Below are positions 34,401-44,638 of a stretch of DNA of 64,000 nt, in pieces (position 1 is the stretch's first letter; the number at the start of each line of letters is the position of its first letter). Source of the stretch: Olsenella massiliensis (GTDB lineage: Bacteria; Actinomycetota; Coriobacteriia; Coriobacteriales; Atopobiaceae); NCBI RefSeq assembly GCF_001457795.1, contig NZ_LN898211.1, positions 248,001 to 312,000 on the forward strand. Direction: 5' to 3'. Made by a program: the position numbers and the translations under genes. The notes under the pieces were generated by a model, which was given only the letters and a program-made list of their open reading frames with translations, did not search any database and was not told where the DNA came from.

Positions 34401-34845
34401 CGAGCTGGTCTCCCACGGCGAAGGTGCAGGAGGCGAAGAAGCCCGACCCCACGGGCGGCACCCTCCTGAGAAGGGAGCGTCCGCTCGCCACCACGACGCA
34501 GTCGTCGCCGGCAGAGAGGCGTGCGAGCGCCTGCGCACGAGCGCCGATGACGGCGTCATCGGGGTCGCGCTCCGACCAGGGAAGGTCCGTGCGCTCGGGG
34601 TAGCGAAGGACGTCCTTGGCCCCCACCCAGGCGGCGATCGCACGGGCCATGCGGTCCGCCGCCTCCTCGCCCGAGACGACGACCAGGGTCGGGCGGGGGC
34701 GGACGGCCCAGGCGCAGGCGACGACCAGGGGCCTGGCGCTCTGCGCGACGGAGAGGTTGGCGTCGCGGCCCGCCTCGAGGTCTGCCTTGACGGACGCGAG
34801 CTCCCGCGCCGAGAAGAGCAGTTCTGAAACACGATTGATAAGCAT
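31414..34845 (-). CDS. mfd: transcription-repair coupling factor
   Basis: A 1143-residue SF2 translocase that removes RNA polymerase stalled at lesions and recruits UvrA. In order: UvrB-like N-terminal modules, the RNAP-interacting domain beginning [22 protein letters not shown], helicase motifs [20 protein letters not shown] (Walker A), IIDEEQRFG (DEEQ box) and [13 protein letters not shown], then [14 protein letters not shown] and the TRCF C-terminal domain. Length is normal. ATG 34845 has a weak RBS (TTGGAAC). It follows the glycogen operon by 97 bases and is followed by mazG. Confidence 0.97.
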   Translation of the reverse strand: [1143 protein letters not shown]

Positions 34846-34942
34846 TACGTTCCAACCAAACGAAAGGAAAGTGTCCTAGCTTGCCCTCACATGCGCCCGT
34901 CCTGCCGACCCCCGTCTGCGAGCGACCCTGTGGGCGTGGCTC

Positions 34943-37900
34943 CTACCTCCCGCTCTCGCTCACGAGCTCGTGGAGCACCTCGCGGGCCGCGTCAAGCGAG
35001 CCCACCTCTGCCTGCCACTGCCAGTTGCCGCAGGCCACGCCCGGCACGTTCATGCGCGCGCCCTCGCCCAAGAGCAGCAGGTCCTGCAAGGGCAGGATGA
35101 CCACATCGGACGGCGCGTCTGCGCAGGCGCTCAGCAGTCTGCGGGCCACGTCCAGGGCCGCGTGACGGTCGTCAGAATCGGTCATGTGAAGGCCGTAGCG
35201 CCGCACCACCCACCCCAGGAGGGTGTTGGTGTCGTGCGTGGAGCTGTAGGCCACGGAGCCGGCGGCGGGATGGTAGCCCTCGCGCACGTCCGCGTCCTGG
35301 AACTGGATGATGTCCATGCCCGGGAACCCCGTCAGGGCCGTGAGCGCCCGCACCGCCGGCGTCACGGAGCCCAGGTCCTCCGCCACCACCGGCAGGGCGC
35401 CCAGGCGCTCGTGGGCCGTCTTGAAGAGCTCAAGCCCAGGAGCGTAGTTCCAACGGCCCTCGGAGGCGCTTGCGCCCGCCGGGATGCTGAAGTACGACGA
35501 GAAGCCCAGGAAGTGGTCGAGACGCACGTAGTCATAGAGCTCGAAGGCGCGCGCAAGACGCCGGAGCCACCATGAGAACCCGTCCTTCCGATGACGCTCC
35601 CAGTCATAGGTGGGGTTGCCCCACACCTGCCCCGCCGCCGCGAAGGCGTCAGGCGGACATCCTGCCACCTCGGCGGGCCGCCCGTCCTCTCCCAGCGAGA
35701 ACAGCTCGCGCTCGGCCCATACGTCCGAGGAGTCGGCCGAGACGTACATGGGCATGTCACCGATTATGGCGACGCCCCGTTCATGGGCGTAGCGACGCAG
35801 CTCGCCCCACTGCCGCATGAAGGCAAACTGCAGTCCCAGGACGCGTCGGACGCCCCTCTTGAGCTCCCGCCTGGCGGGCAGGCCCGCATGCCAGCTGCGA
35901 TAGCGGCTGGGCCACTCCTGCCAGGGGGCGTCGCCCATGCGGTCCTTGATGGCGCGGAAGGTGGCGTACGGCAAAAGCCAGCGCTCGTTGCTCTCGACGA
36001 AGCGACGGAACTCCGAGGTCCCCTCAAAGTCCGTGGGCAGGACGGAGGGGCCGTCATCGTCGTCGATGCCCCACATGAGCGAGACGTTGCCGGCAAAGGC
36101 CGAGAGGCCGGCGTAGGGCGAGCCAAACTCGTCCGTCGGGTTGACGGGCAGCACCTGCCAGTACCGTGCGCCCGCGCGGGCGAGCGTGTCGATGAAGCGT
36201 CGGGCGGGCTCGCCGAGCGTGCCCGCATGCCCGGGGCGCTCCAGGTTGGGCAGCGACGTGATGTGGCACATCACGCCGAGCCCGCGCTCGAGGGGCCTCT
36301 GGAGACGAACCTCCTCGTGCGGGTGGATGACGGCGGTCCCCAGCGGCCAGAGGCGAACCTCCACCTGGCCGTCACGCACCTCTTGGCGCGCGCCACTCAC
36401 CACGTCGTCCGCAATGGGGGCGTCCACCCGGATGCGGACGACGTGCGACTCCGTGAGCGAGGCGTTCACGAGCACGCAGACTGAGCCCCCCTCGCCGCGG
36501 CGCCAGAACCCAAAGACGTCATCCCCCTGCGAGAAGGGCTCAAAGCTCCCGTCCGTGAGGGGCGGCAGCGCCCGCCGCAGGGCGATGGCGTTGCGATAGA
36601 TGGCAAAGCAGTCCTCGTCGACGTGGCCCCAGGGGAAGGTGGCGCGGCAGTAGGGGTCGGCGTAGCCCTCAAGGCCCGCCTCGTCGCCGTAATAGACGCT
36701 CGGGACGCCCGGCAGGCACATCTGGAGGAGCGCGGCCACCCAGAGCCTGCTCACGGCCCGGGAGCGTTCGTCCGGGCCCAGGCGAAAGACGCGGCGCTCG
36801 TCGTCGGTCAGCTCGTCCGCCTGGGGGGCGTCGCCCAGCACCGTGAGCAGGCGTCTGCGATCATGGCTGCCCAGGAGGTTGAGCTCGCCGGCAAAGCTCT
36901 GGGGAGGGTAGTTCTCGTGAAGCGACTGGAGCGTTGCCGCAAGCTCGCCCGCCGTGCGGTTGTTGGTGACAAAGCCCAGCAGGGCGCTGCGCAGGGGGTA
37001 ATTCATGGTGCCGTCAAGCTCCGAGCCCTGGAAGTAGTGGCGGAGCCTGCCGTAGGACACCTTGTGGGAGGCGTCCTCCCACACCTCGCCGATGACGACG
37101 ACGTCGGGCCTCTCGGCGAGGGCGGCGCTCTTGATGTCCTCGATGAACTCGTCCGAAAGCTCGTCAGCCACGTCAAGGCGCCATCCACGGGCGCCCAGGC
37201 GCAGCCACGTGCGCACCACCCCGTTATAGCCGCAGATGAGCTCACGGAACTCGGGGCTGTCATCGCGCACGGCGGGGAGGTCCTCGACGCCCCACCAGGC
37301 GTCGTAGCTGCCGTCGTCCCTGAACGTGAACCAGCTGCGATACGGCGAGGCGTCGCCCTGGAAGGCACCGGGCTCCGCAAACACGCCAGCTCGGTTGAAG
37401 TACTTGGAGTCGGCGCCCACGTGGTTGAACACGCCGTCCAGGATGATGGAGATGCCCCGCGCCTCGGCGTCCGCGCACAGGCGGCAAAAGTCCTCCTTGG
37501 TTCCCAGGGCTCCGTCTATGCGCAGGTAGTCAACCGTGTCATAGCGATGGTTGGAGCTTGCCGCAAAGATGGGGTTGAGGTAGAGGACCGAGACGCCCAG
37601 GCCCCGGAGATAGTCAAGGCGCTCGCGGATGCCCTCGAGCGTGCCCCCGTAGAAGTCCCAGGCGGCGATGCTGCCGTCGGCGTTGCGCTCATAGCTCGGG
37701 TAGGTGTCCCATCGTTCGACGAGACGCCGCTCGGGCCCGCGATACGGCGTCGCAAGGTCGCCCTCCACCTGCTCGCGCCAGCCCGCGCCCCGCGCGAAGC
37801 GGTCGGGAAAGATCTGGTAGACGACGCCCTGAGCGTACCAGGCGGGCAGCCGCCCGCGTCCCGCGTCGTATACGGTCAGCTGGAACGAGGGTGGCTCCCC

Positions 37901-38227
37901 GTAGGCGAAGGCCCCCTCCCCGCAGGCGTGCTCGCGAGCCGCCCCGTAGCGCCACACCGCCCCGTCGGCCGCCTGCACCTGAAAGCTGTACCACACGACC
38001 TCGGGGCGGTCGGGCACGAAGGTCACCGAGAAGCGCAGGTGGTCACCCTCGACCCTACCCCGCATGTCAAGCAGGCGCTCGCCCCGCTCGTCCACCCAGA
38101 GACGCAGGCGGGCGGTCGCCGCCGGCTCGTCCCACACGTCCAGCGACAGCGAAACGGCGCCCCCCGACTGGACGGCGCCGAAAGGATTCCTATAACAAAG
38201 CTCTGACGTTACGTGCTTGGCCCTCAC
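34943..38227 (-). CDS. bifunctional GH13 amylase/neopullulanase fused to GH77 4-alpha-glucanotransferase
   Basis: A 1094-residue fusion. Residues 1-120 are a CBM34-like N domain. Residues 130-640 are GH13 with DGVFNH (264-269), nucleophile D352 (GWRLDVADEL), acid/base E381 (VIGEVWED) and D456 (LLGSHDRRR). Residues about 645-1094 are GH77 (MalQ) with D904 (VRLDHFLGF), E950 (VVAEDLGSVT) and D999 (THDTN). Together they would hydrolyse and re-join alpha-1,4-glucans from glycogen or imported maltodextrin. GTG 38227 has GAGG upstream and lies two bases after the glgA stop (TAGgcGTG). No signal peptide, so cytoplasmic. No RBS-start pair lies at the domain junction, so the fusion appears genuine. Confidence 0.93.
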   Translation of the reverse strand: MRAKHVTSELCYRNPFGAVQSGGAVSLSLDVWDEPAATARLRLWVDERGERLLDMRGRVEGDHLRFSVTFVPDRPEVVWYSFQVQAADGAVWRYGAAREHACGEGAFAYGEPPSFQLTVYDAGRGRLPAWYAQGVVYQIFPDRFARGAGWREQVEGDLATPYRGPERRLVERWDTYPSYERNADGSIAAWDFYGGTLEGIRERLDYLRGLGVSVLYLNPIFAASSNHRYDTVDYLRIDGALGTKEDFCRLCADAEARGISIILDGVFNHVGADSKYFNRAGVFAEPGAFQGDASPYRSWFTFRDDGSYDAWWGVEDLPAVRDDSPEFRELICGYNGVVRTWLRLGARGWRLDVADELSDEFIEDIKSAALAERPDVVVIGEVWEDASHKVSYGRLRHYFQGSELDGTMNYPLRSALLGFVTNNRTAGELAATLQSLHENYPPQSFAGELNLLGSHDRRRLLTVLGDAPQADELTDDERRVFRLGPDERSRAVSRLWVAALLQMCLPGVPSVYYGDEAGLEGYADPYCRATFPWGHVDEDCFAIYRNAIALRRALPPLTDGSFEPFSQGDDVFGFWRRGEGGSVCVLVNASLTESHVVRIRVDAPIADDVVSGARQEVRDGQVEVRLWPLGTAVIHPHEEVRLQRPLERGLGVMCHITSLPNLERPGHAGTLGEPARRFIDTLARAGARYWQVLPVNPTDEFGSPYAGLSAFAGNVSLMWGIDDDDGPSVLPTDFEGTSEFRRFVESNERWLLPYATFRAIKDRMGDAPWQEWPSRYRSWHAGLPARRELKRGVRRVLGLQFAFMRQWGELRRYAHERGVAIIGDMPMYVSADSSDVWAERELFSLGEDGRPAEVAGCPPDAFAAAGQVWGNPTYDWERHRKDGFSWWLRRLARAFELYDYVRLDHFLGFSSYFSIPAGASASEGRWNYAPGLELFKTAHERLGALPVVAEDLGSVTPAVRALTALTGFPGMDIIQFQDADVREGYHPAAGSVAYSSTHDTNTLLGWVVRRYGLHMTDSDDRHAALDVARRLLSACADAPSDVVILPLQDLLLLGEGARMNVPGVACGNWQWQAEVGSLDAAREVLHELVSESGR

Positions 38228-38229
38228 GC

Positions 38230-39720
38230 CTACCTCTTTTGGTCGTACCTGATGATTTCCGGGTGCAGGCCGTGATAGATGCCAAGGTACTCGTCGGCCG
38301 CGCGGCTCCAGGAGAAGTCGGTGCCCATCGCCTGCCGTTGTAGCTTAGTCCAAGCCTCCTTATCCGTCCAGAAGACTTCGCAGGCGCCCAGCAGGCAATC
38401 GGCCATCTCGTCGGCGTTCATGTTGGTAAAGCGGAAGCCCGTGCCTGCCCCCGTGAACTTGTTGTAGGGCTCGACGGAGTCCTGGAGGCCGCCGGTCTCG
38501 CGCACGACCGGCAGGGTGCCGTAGCGCATGGCGATCATCTGGGAGAGGCCGCAGGGCTCGAACTCGGACGGCATGAGCAGGATGTCACCGCCGGCGTACA
38601 TGCGATGGCTGAGCGCGTTGTCAAAGGCGATGCGGGCGCTCATCATGTCGCCGTAGGTCCAGTCAAAGTACTTGAACGCCTCCTCCTGGTCCTTGTCGCC
38701 CGTGCCGAGGACGGCCACCTGGACGCCTCGTTCCATGAGGCGGTTCATGGCGTAGCGCACGAGCCCCAGGCCCTTCTGGTTGGTAAGGCGCCCCACCATG
38801 ACCACGAGCGGGCGCTCGGGGTCCTCGCGCAGGCCAAGCTCCCGCTGGAGCGCCTGCTTGTTCTGGGCCTTGAGCTCGAGGGAGTCGGCGTCATACTTCA
38901 GGGGGATGAGCTCGTCGGTGGCGGGGTTCCAGGCGTCCTGGTCGATGCCGTTGAGAATGCCCTTGAGCACGTTGGAGCGGCGCCGGAAGATGTCGTCCAT
39001 GCCCTCGCCGAAGAAGGGCATCTGAAGCTCGCTGGCGTAGCTGGGACTCACCGTCGTGATGACGTCCGTATAGCAGAGCGCGCCCTTCATGTAGTTGATG
39101 GAGTCGCGGTCACAGTACAGCTGGCCCGCCGCGGTGGGGTTGTCGGCGAGGCCCAGGATGTCCGCGAGGACCTTGTCGGAGTACTGTCCCTGGAACTTGA
39201 CGTTATGGACCGTGAAGACGGTCTTCACGTTGCGGCAGGCTTCCGACGCCTGGTAGAACTCCCGCAGGAACACGGGGGCAAGGGCCGTCTGCCAGTCGTT
39301 GCAGTGAAGGACGTCAACCTGAAGCTCGGGAAGGAGCTCTATGGCCTCGCAGACGGCCTTCGAGAAGAACGCGAAGCGCTCCCCGTCGTCAAAGTAGCCG
39401 TAGGCGCTCTCGCGCTTGAAGTAGGCCTCGTTGTCGACGAAGTAGACGTCGATGCCGTCGAGCGTGAGCTTCTCGATGCCGCAGTAGACGCTGCGCCAGG
39501 AGAGGGGCACGTAGAAGTCGGCGATGTGCCTCATCCGCCCCTGGTACTCCTCGGGAATGAAGGAGTACTTGGGGAGGATGACCGACACCTTGGCCCCCTT
39601 GGCCCTGAGTGCGGCGGGCAGGGAGCCGGCGACGTCGCCCAGGCCGCCCGTCTTCACGAACGGGACGGCCTCCGAGGCGGCGAAGAGTATCTTGATCCTG
39701 CGTCTGACGCTGGTTGCCAT
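38230..39720 (-). CDS. glgA: glycogen synthase (ADP-glucose dependent, GT5)
   Basis: A 496-residue GT5 enzyme extending alpha-1,4-glucan from ADP-glucose. The N-terminal VKTGGLGDVAGSLPAAL motif (acceptor and ADP-glucose binding), VDVLHCNDWQTAL, and the C-terminal DILLMPSEFEPCGLSQMIAMRYGTLPVVRETGGLQDSV donor-site segment are all intact. ATG 39720 has AAGGAAGA upstream. It lies between glgD and the GH13-GH77 fusion in one continuous operon. Confidence 0.98.
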   Translation of the reverse strand: MATSVRRRIKILFAASEAVPFVKTGGLGDVAGSLPAALRAKGAKVSVILPKYSFIPEEYQGRMRHIADFYVPLSWRSVYCGIEKLTLDGIDVYFVDNEAYFKRESAYGYFDDGERFAFFSKAVCEAIELLPELQVDVLHCNDWQTALAPVFLREFYQASEACRNVKTVFTVHNVKFQGQYSDKVLADILGLADNPTAAGQLYCDRDSINYMKGALCYTDVITTVSPSYASELQMPFFGEGMDDIFRRRSNVLKGILNGIDQDAWNPATDELIPLKYDADSLELKAQNKQALQRELGLREDPERPLVVMVGRLTNQKGLGLVRYAMNRLMERGVQVAVLGTGDKDQEEAFKYFDWTYGDMMSARIAFDNALSHRMYAGGDILLMPSEFEPCGLSQMIAMRYGTLPVVRETGGLQDSVEPYNKFTGAGTGFRFTNMNADEMADCLLGACEVFWTDKEAWTKLQRQAMGTDFSWSRAADEYLGIYHGLHPEIIRYDQKR

Positions 39721-39747
39721 GAGTCTTCCTTCTGCGGGTGGCGTGAG

Positions 39748-40842
39748 CTATGCCTCCGCCTTGTCCTTGATGAAGAGGGCGTCGGGGGTGCCGCGCAGCT
39801 CGGTATGGGCGGGGACCACGTTGTTACGGTCAACGATCGCGTATTCCACGCGCGCGCCCGTCTCGATGACGCAGCCCTGCATGACGATGGAGTTGCTGAC
39901 GCTCGCGCCCGTCTCGACGGTGACGCCGCGACCCAGGATCGAGTTGGTGACCGACCCCAGGATCCGCGCGCTGCCCGAGATGCGGGAGTTGGACACGTGG
40001 GAACCCGCCTCGAACTTTGCGGGCGCGTTGTCATGCGCCTTCGTGCGGACGGCCCGCCCCTCCGGGAAGAGCTCGGCGGAGATCTTGGGGTCAAGCAGGT
40101 CCATGTTGGCGCGGAAGTAGGCATCCTTGTCGAAGATGGCCGCGGCATACCCCTCGTAGTCATAGGTCTGAACCTTGACCCTGCCGTAGTCGGGCGCGAG
40201 GGCCTCAAAGAGGTCGAGGTAATCGGTCTGCGCATACCACTCGAGCATCTGAAGCAGCAGCTTGCGGTCAACCACGAAGCAGTCCAAGAAGGCGGTGTCG
40301 CCAAACTTGACGCCGTGCTTGACGCCCGTGACGCGCCCGTCCTCAACGGCAAAGCCGCACACGTCCACGTCCTTGCCGGAGGCCTTCTTGGTGAGCACCG
40401 TGATGTCGGCCCCGGACGCGCGATGGGCCGCGACGAGGTCGCGGTAGTCCATGTTGTAGACGAAGCTCGCCGTGGTGATGATGCAGAGGTCCGAGCTGCC
40501 GCGCTGCATGTACACCTTGTTGTGGGCCAGGTCGCGCAACAGGAAGCGCGAGCCGGTGCGCGAGGTGCCGAAGGCGGAGCCGGGCAGGATGAACAGGCCG
40601 CCCTTCTTGCGATTGAGGTCCCAGTCGCGGCCCGACCCCACATGGTCGATCAGGGAGCGGTAATTGTAGGGCATGATCATGCCGACGGTGCGGATGCCGC
40701 AGTTGACCATGTTGGAGAGGGCAAAGTCGACGACGCGGTAGCGACCCAGGAAGGGGAGGGACGCCACCGGGCGCACCTCGGAGAGAACGCTCGGATACTT
40801 TGTGGAGTAGTTAGCCGTGATGATGCCGAGAATCTTCTCCAT
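39748..40842 (-). CDS. glgD: glucose-1-phosphate adenylyltransferase, GlgD subunit
   Basis: A 364-residue GlgD protein: nucleotidyltransferase-like domain (MEKILGIITANYSTKYPSVLSEVRPVASLPFLGRYRVVDFALSN) and C-terminal left-handed beta-helix repeats. GlgD lacks the GGGQGSRL-type loop of GlgC and acts as a regulatory partner in the GlgCD heterotetramer making ADP-glucose. ATG 40842 is two bases after the glgC stop, with GGGGGAGGAG upstream. A 219-bp piece of this gene (coding for DGRVTGVKHGVKF to AAIFDK) is found again inside dnaX at 53390-53608. Confidence 0.95.
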   Translation of the reverse strand: MEKILGIITANYSTKYPSVLSEVRPVASLPFLGRYRVVDFALSNMVNCGIRTVGMIMPYNYRSLIDHVGSGRDWDLNRKKGGLFILPGSAFGTSRTGSRFLLRDLAHNKVYMQRGSSDLCIITTASFVYNMDYRDLVAAHRASGADITVLTKKASGKDVDVCGFAVEDGRVTGVKHGVKFGDTAFLDCFVVDRKLLLQMLEWYAQTDYLDLFEALAPDYGRVKVQTYDYEGYAAAIFDKDAYFRANMDLLDPKISAELFPEGRAVRTKAHDNAPAKFEAGSHVSNSRISGSARILGSVTNSILGRGVTVETGASVSNSIVMQGCVIETGARVEYAIVDRNNVVPAHTELRGTPDALFIKDKAEA

Positions 40843-40844
40843 GA

Positions 40845-41993
40845 CTACTCCTCCCCCTTTCCGACGACGACGTTGTTGCCGATGACCGCCGTATCCCTGG
40901 TCTGGTCCACGCTGCCGAGCACGACGTCCTCCTCGACGGTCGAGTGCTCGCCCAGGATCGCGCGAACCACATGGGCGCCGTCCTTCACGCAGGCGCCGGG
41001 CAAAAGCACCGACGCCTCGACGATGGCGCGCTCGCCGATGCAGGCGTCGGTCGAGATGATGGAGTGCACGGCCTTGCCAAAGATGCGGGCGCCGTTGCCC
41101 ACGAGGCAGTCGTCAATCTCGCCGTGGGGCCCAACGTAGGCCGGCGGCCTTGTCGAGGCGTTGCTCATGATGGGCGCGCCGGCGTCAAACAGGTCGAACG
41201 CAGGATGGCTGCCCAAGAGGTCCATGCTCGTCTCGTGATACGACGAGATGGTGCCGACGTCGCGCCAGAAGCCGTTGAACTCATGGGTGTAGAGCCGCTT
41301 GCCGTCGGCAAGGAGCTTGGGGATGATGTCGTTGCCAAAGTCGTGCTCGGAGGACTGGTCGACGGCGTCCGCCTTGAGGGTGTCAACCAGCAGTTTGGCG
41401 TCAAAGATGTAAATGCCCATGGACGCCAGGTTCGAGTCGGGCTTGTTGGGCTTCTCGGTGAACTTGACGATCCGGGCGTCGGCATCCTGCGTGATGATGC
41501 CAAAGCGGGAGGCCTCCTCCCAGGGTACCGGCATGACGGCGACGGTGAGGTCCGCCTCGTGACGCTTGTGGTTGGCGAGCATCTCCTGATAGTCCATGCG
41601 ATAGAGCTGGTCGCCCGAGAGGATGAGCACGTACTCGGGGTCGTTCTGCTCGATGAAGCCGATGTTCTGCGTCACGGCGTCCGCCGTGCCCGCATACCAG
41701 GCGCCGCCCGACTGCGTGGCGTAGGGTGGCAGGATGGAGACGCCCCCGTCGCTTTCGTCGAGGTTCCACGCGCCACCGGTGCCGAGGTACGAGTGGAGGA
41801 GGTACGGACGATACTGGGTGAGCACTCCCACCGTCTTGATGCCCGAGTTGGCGCAGTTGGACAGCGCAAAGTCGATGATGCGGTACTTGCCGCCAAAAGA
41901 GACGGCGGGCTTGGCGACATCCTTGGTGAGCACCCCAAGCCTGCTTCCCTGTCCGCCGGCAAGAAGCATGGCGACGCATTCCTTCTTGCTCAT
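40845..41993 (-). CDS. glgC: glucose-1-phosphate adenylyltransferase, catalytic subunit
   Basis: A 382-residue enzyme making ADP-glucose from ATP and glucose-1-P, the committed step of glycogen synthesis. Seen: [64 protein letters not shown] and KFTEKPNKP (glucose-1-P site). Beta-helix repeats follow in the C-terminal half. ATG 41993 has GGGGGAG five bases upstream; 18 in-frame codons before it are rejected. It lies 35 bases after glgP. Confidence 0.97.
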   Translation of the reverse strand: MSKKECVAMLLAGGQGSRLGVLTKDVAKPAVSFGGKYRIIDFALSNCANSGIKTVGVLTQYRPYLLHSYLGTGGAWNLDESDGGVSILPPYATQSGGAWYAGTADAVTQNIGFIEQNDPEYVLILSGDQLYRMDYQEMLANHKRHEADLTVAVMPVPWEEASRFGIITQDADARIVKFTEKPNKPDSNLASMGIYIFDAKLLVDTLKADAVDQSSEHDFGNDIIPKLLADGKRLYTHEFNGFWRDVGTISSYHETSMDLLGSHPAFDLFDAGAPIMSNASTRPPAYVGPHGEIDDCLVGNGARIFGKAVHSIISTDACIGERAIVEASVLLPGACVKDGAHVVRAILGEHSTVEEDVVLGSVDQTRDTAVIGNNVVVGKGEE

Positions 41994-42028
41994 GACCACT
42001 CCCCCTTCATACCTTTCTGGACTGGTTC

Positions 42029-44467
<2,439 letters not shown>

Positions 44468-44497
44468 CGTCACCTCTCCTTGTGTCACCAGTCAGCA

Positions 44498-44531
44498 GGC
44501 AGGCGAGCCCCCCTCGGGCAACTCGCCTGCC
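44498..44531 (-). promoter_or_regulatory. 10-bp stem-loop in the glgB-glgP intergenic leader
   Basis: GGCAGGCGAG pairs perfectly with CTCGCCTGCC around a 14-base loop, ending about 30 bases before the glgP ATG. No T-run follows. It could attenuate, process or stabilise the operon mRNA between glgB and glgP. Confidence 0.45.
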
Positions 44532-44638
44532 ACAACGACCCTATTGTTACATCTTTCAGCCCCGTTTGGCCCAGGGCGCGACGGTCTTTTTCATCCCGAC
44601 ACCTTGCCCCGGGCGCAGGGTCGCCTGGCCGGGGGCGG

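Noticed and set aside
31945-34827. 960-codon open frame opposite mfd
   Set aside because: Antisense shadow of mfd, rich in His/Arg/Glu/Gly repeats with no RBS or family similarity.
38605-41139. 844-codon open frame opposite glgA/glgD
   Set aside because: Shadow frame. It was useful only because its peptide recurs in the dnaX region, exposing the glgD fragment.
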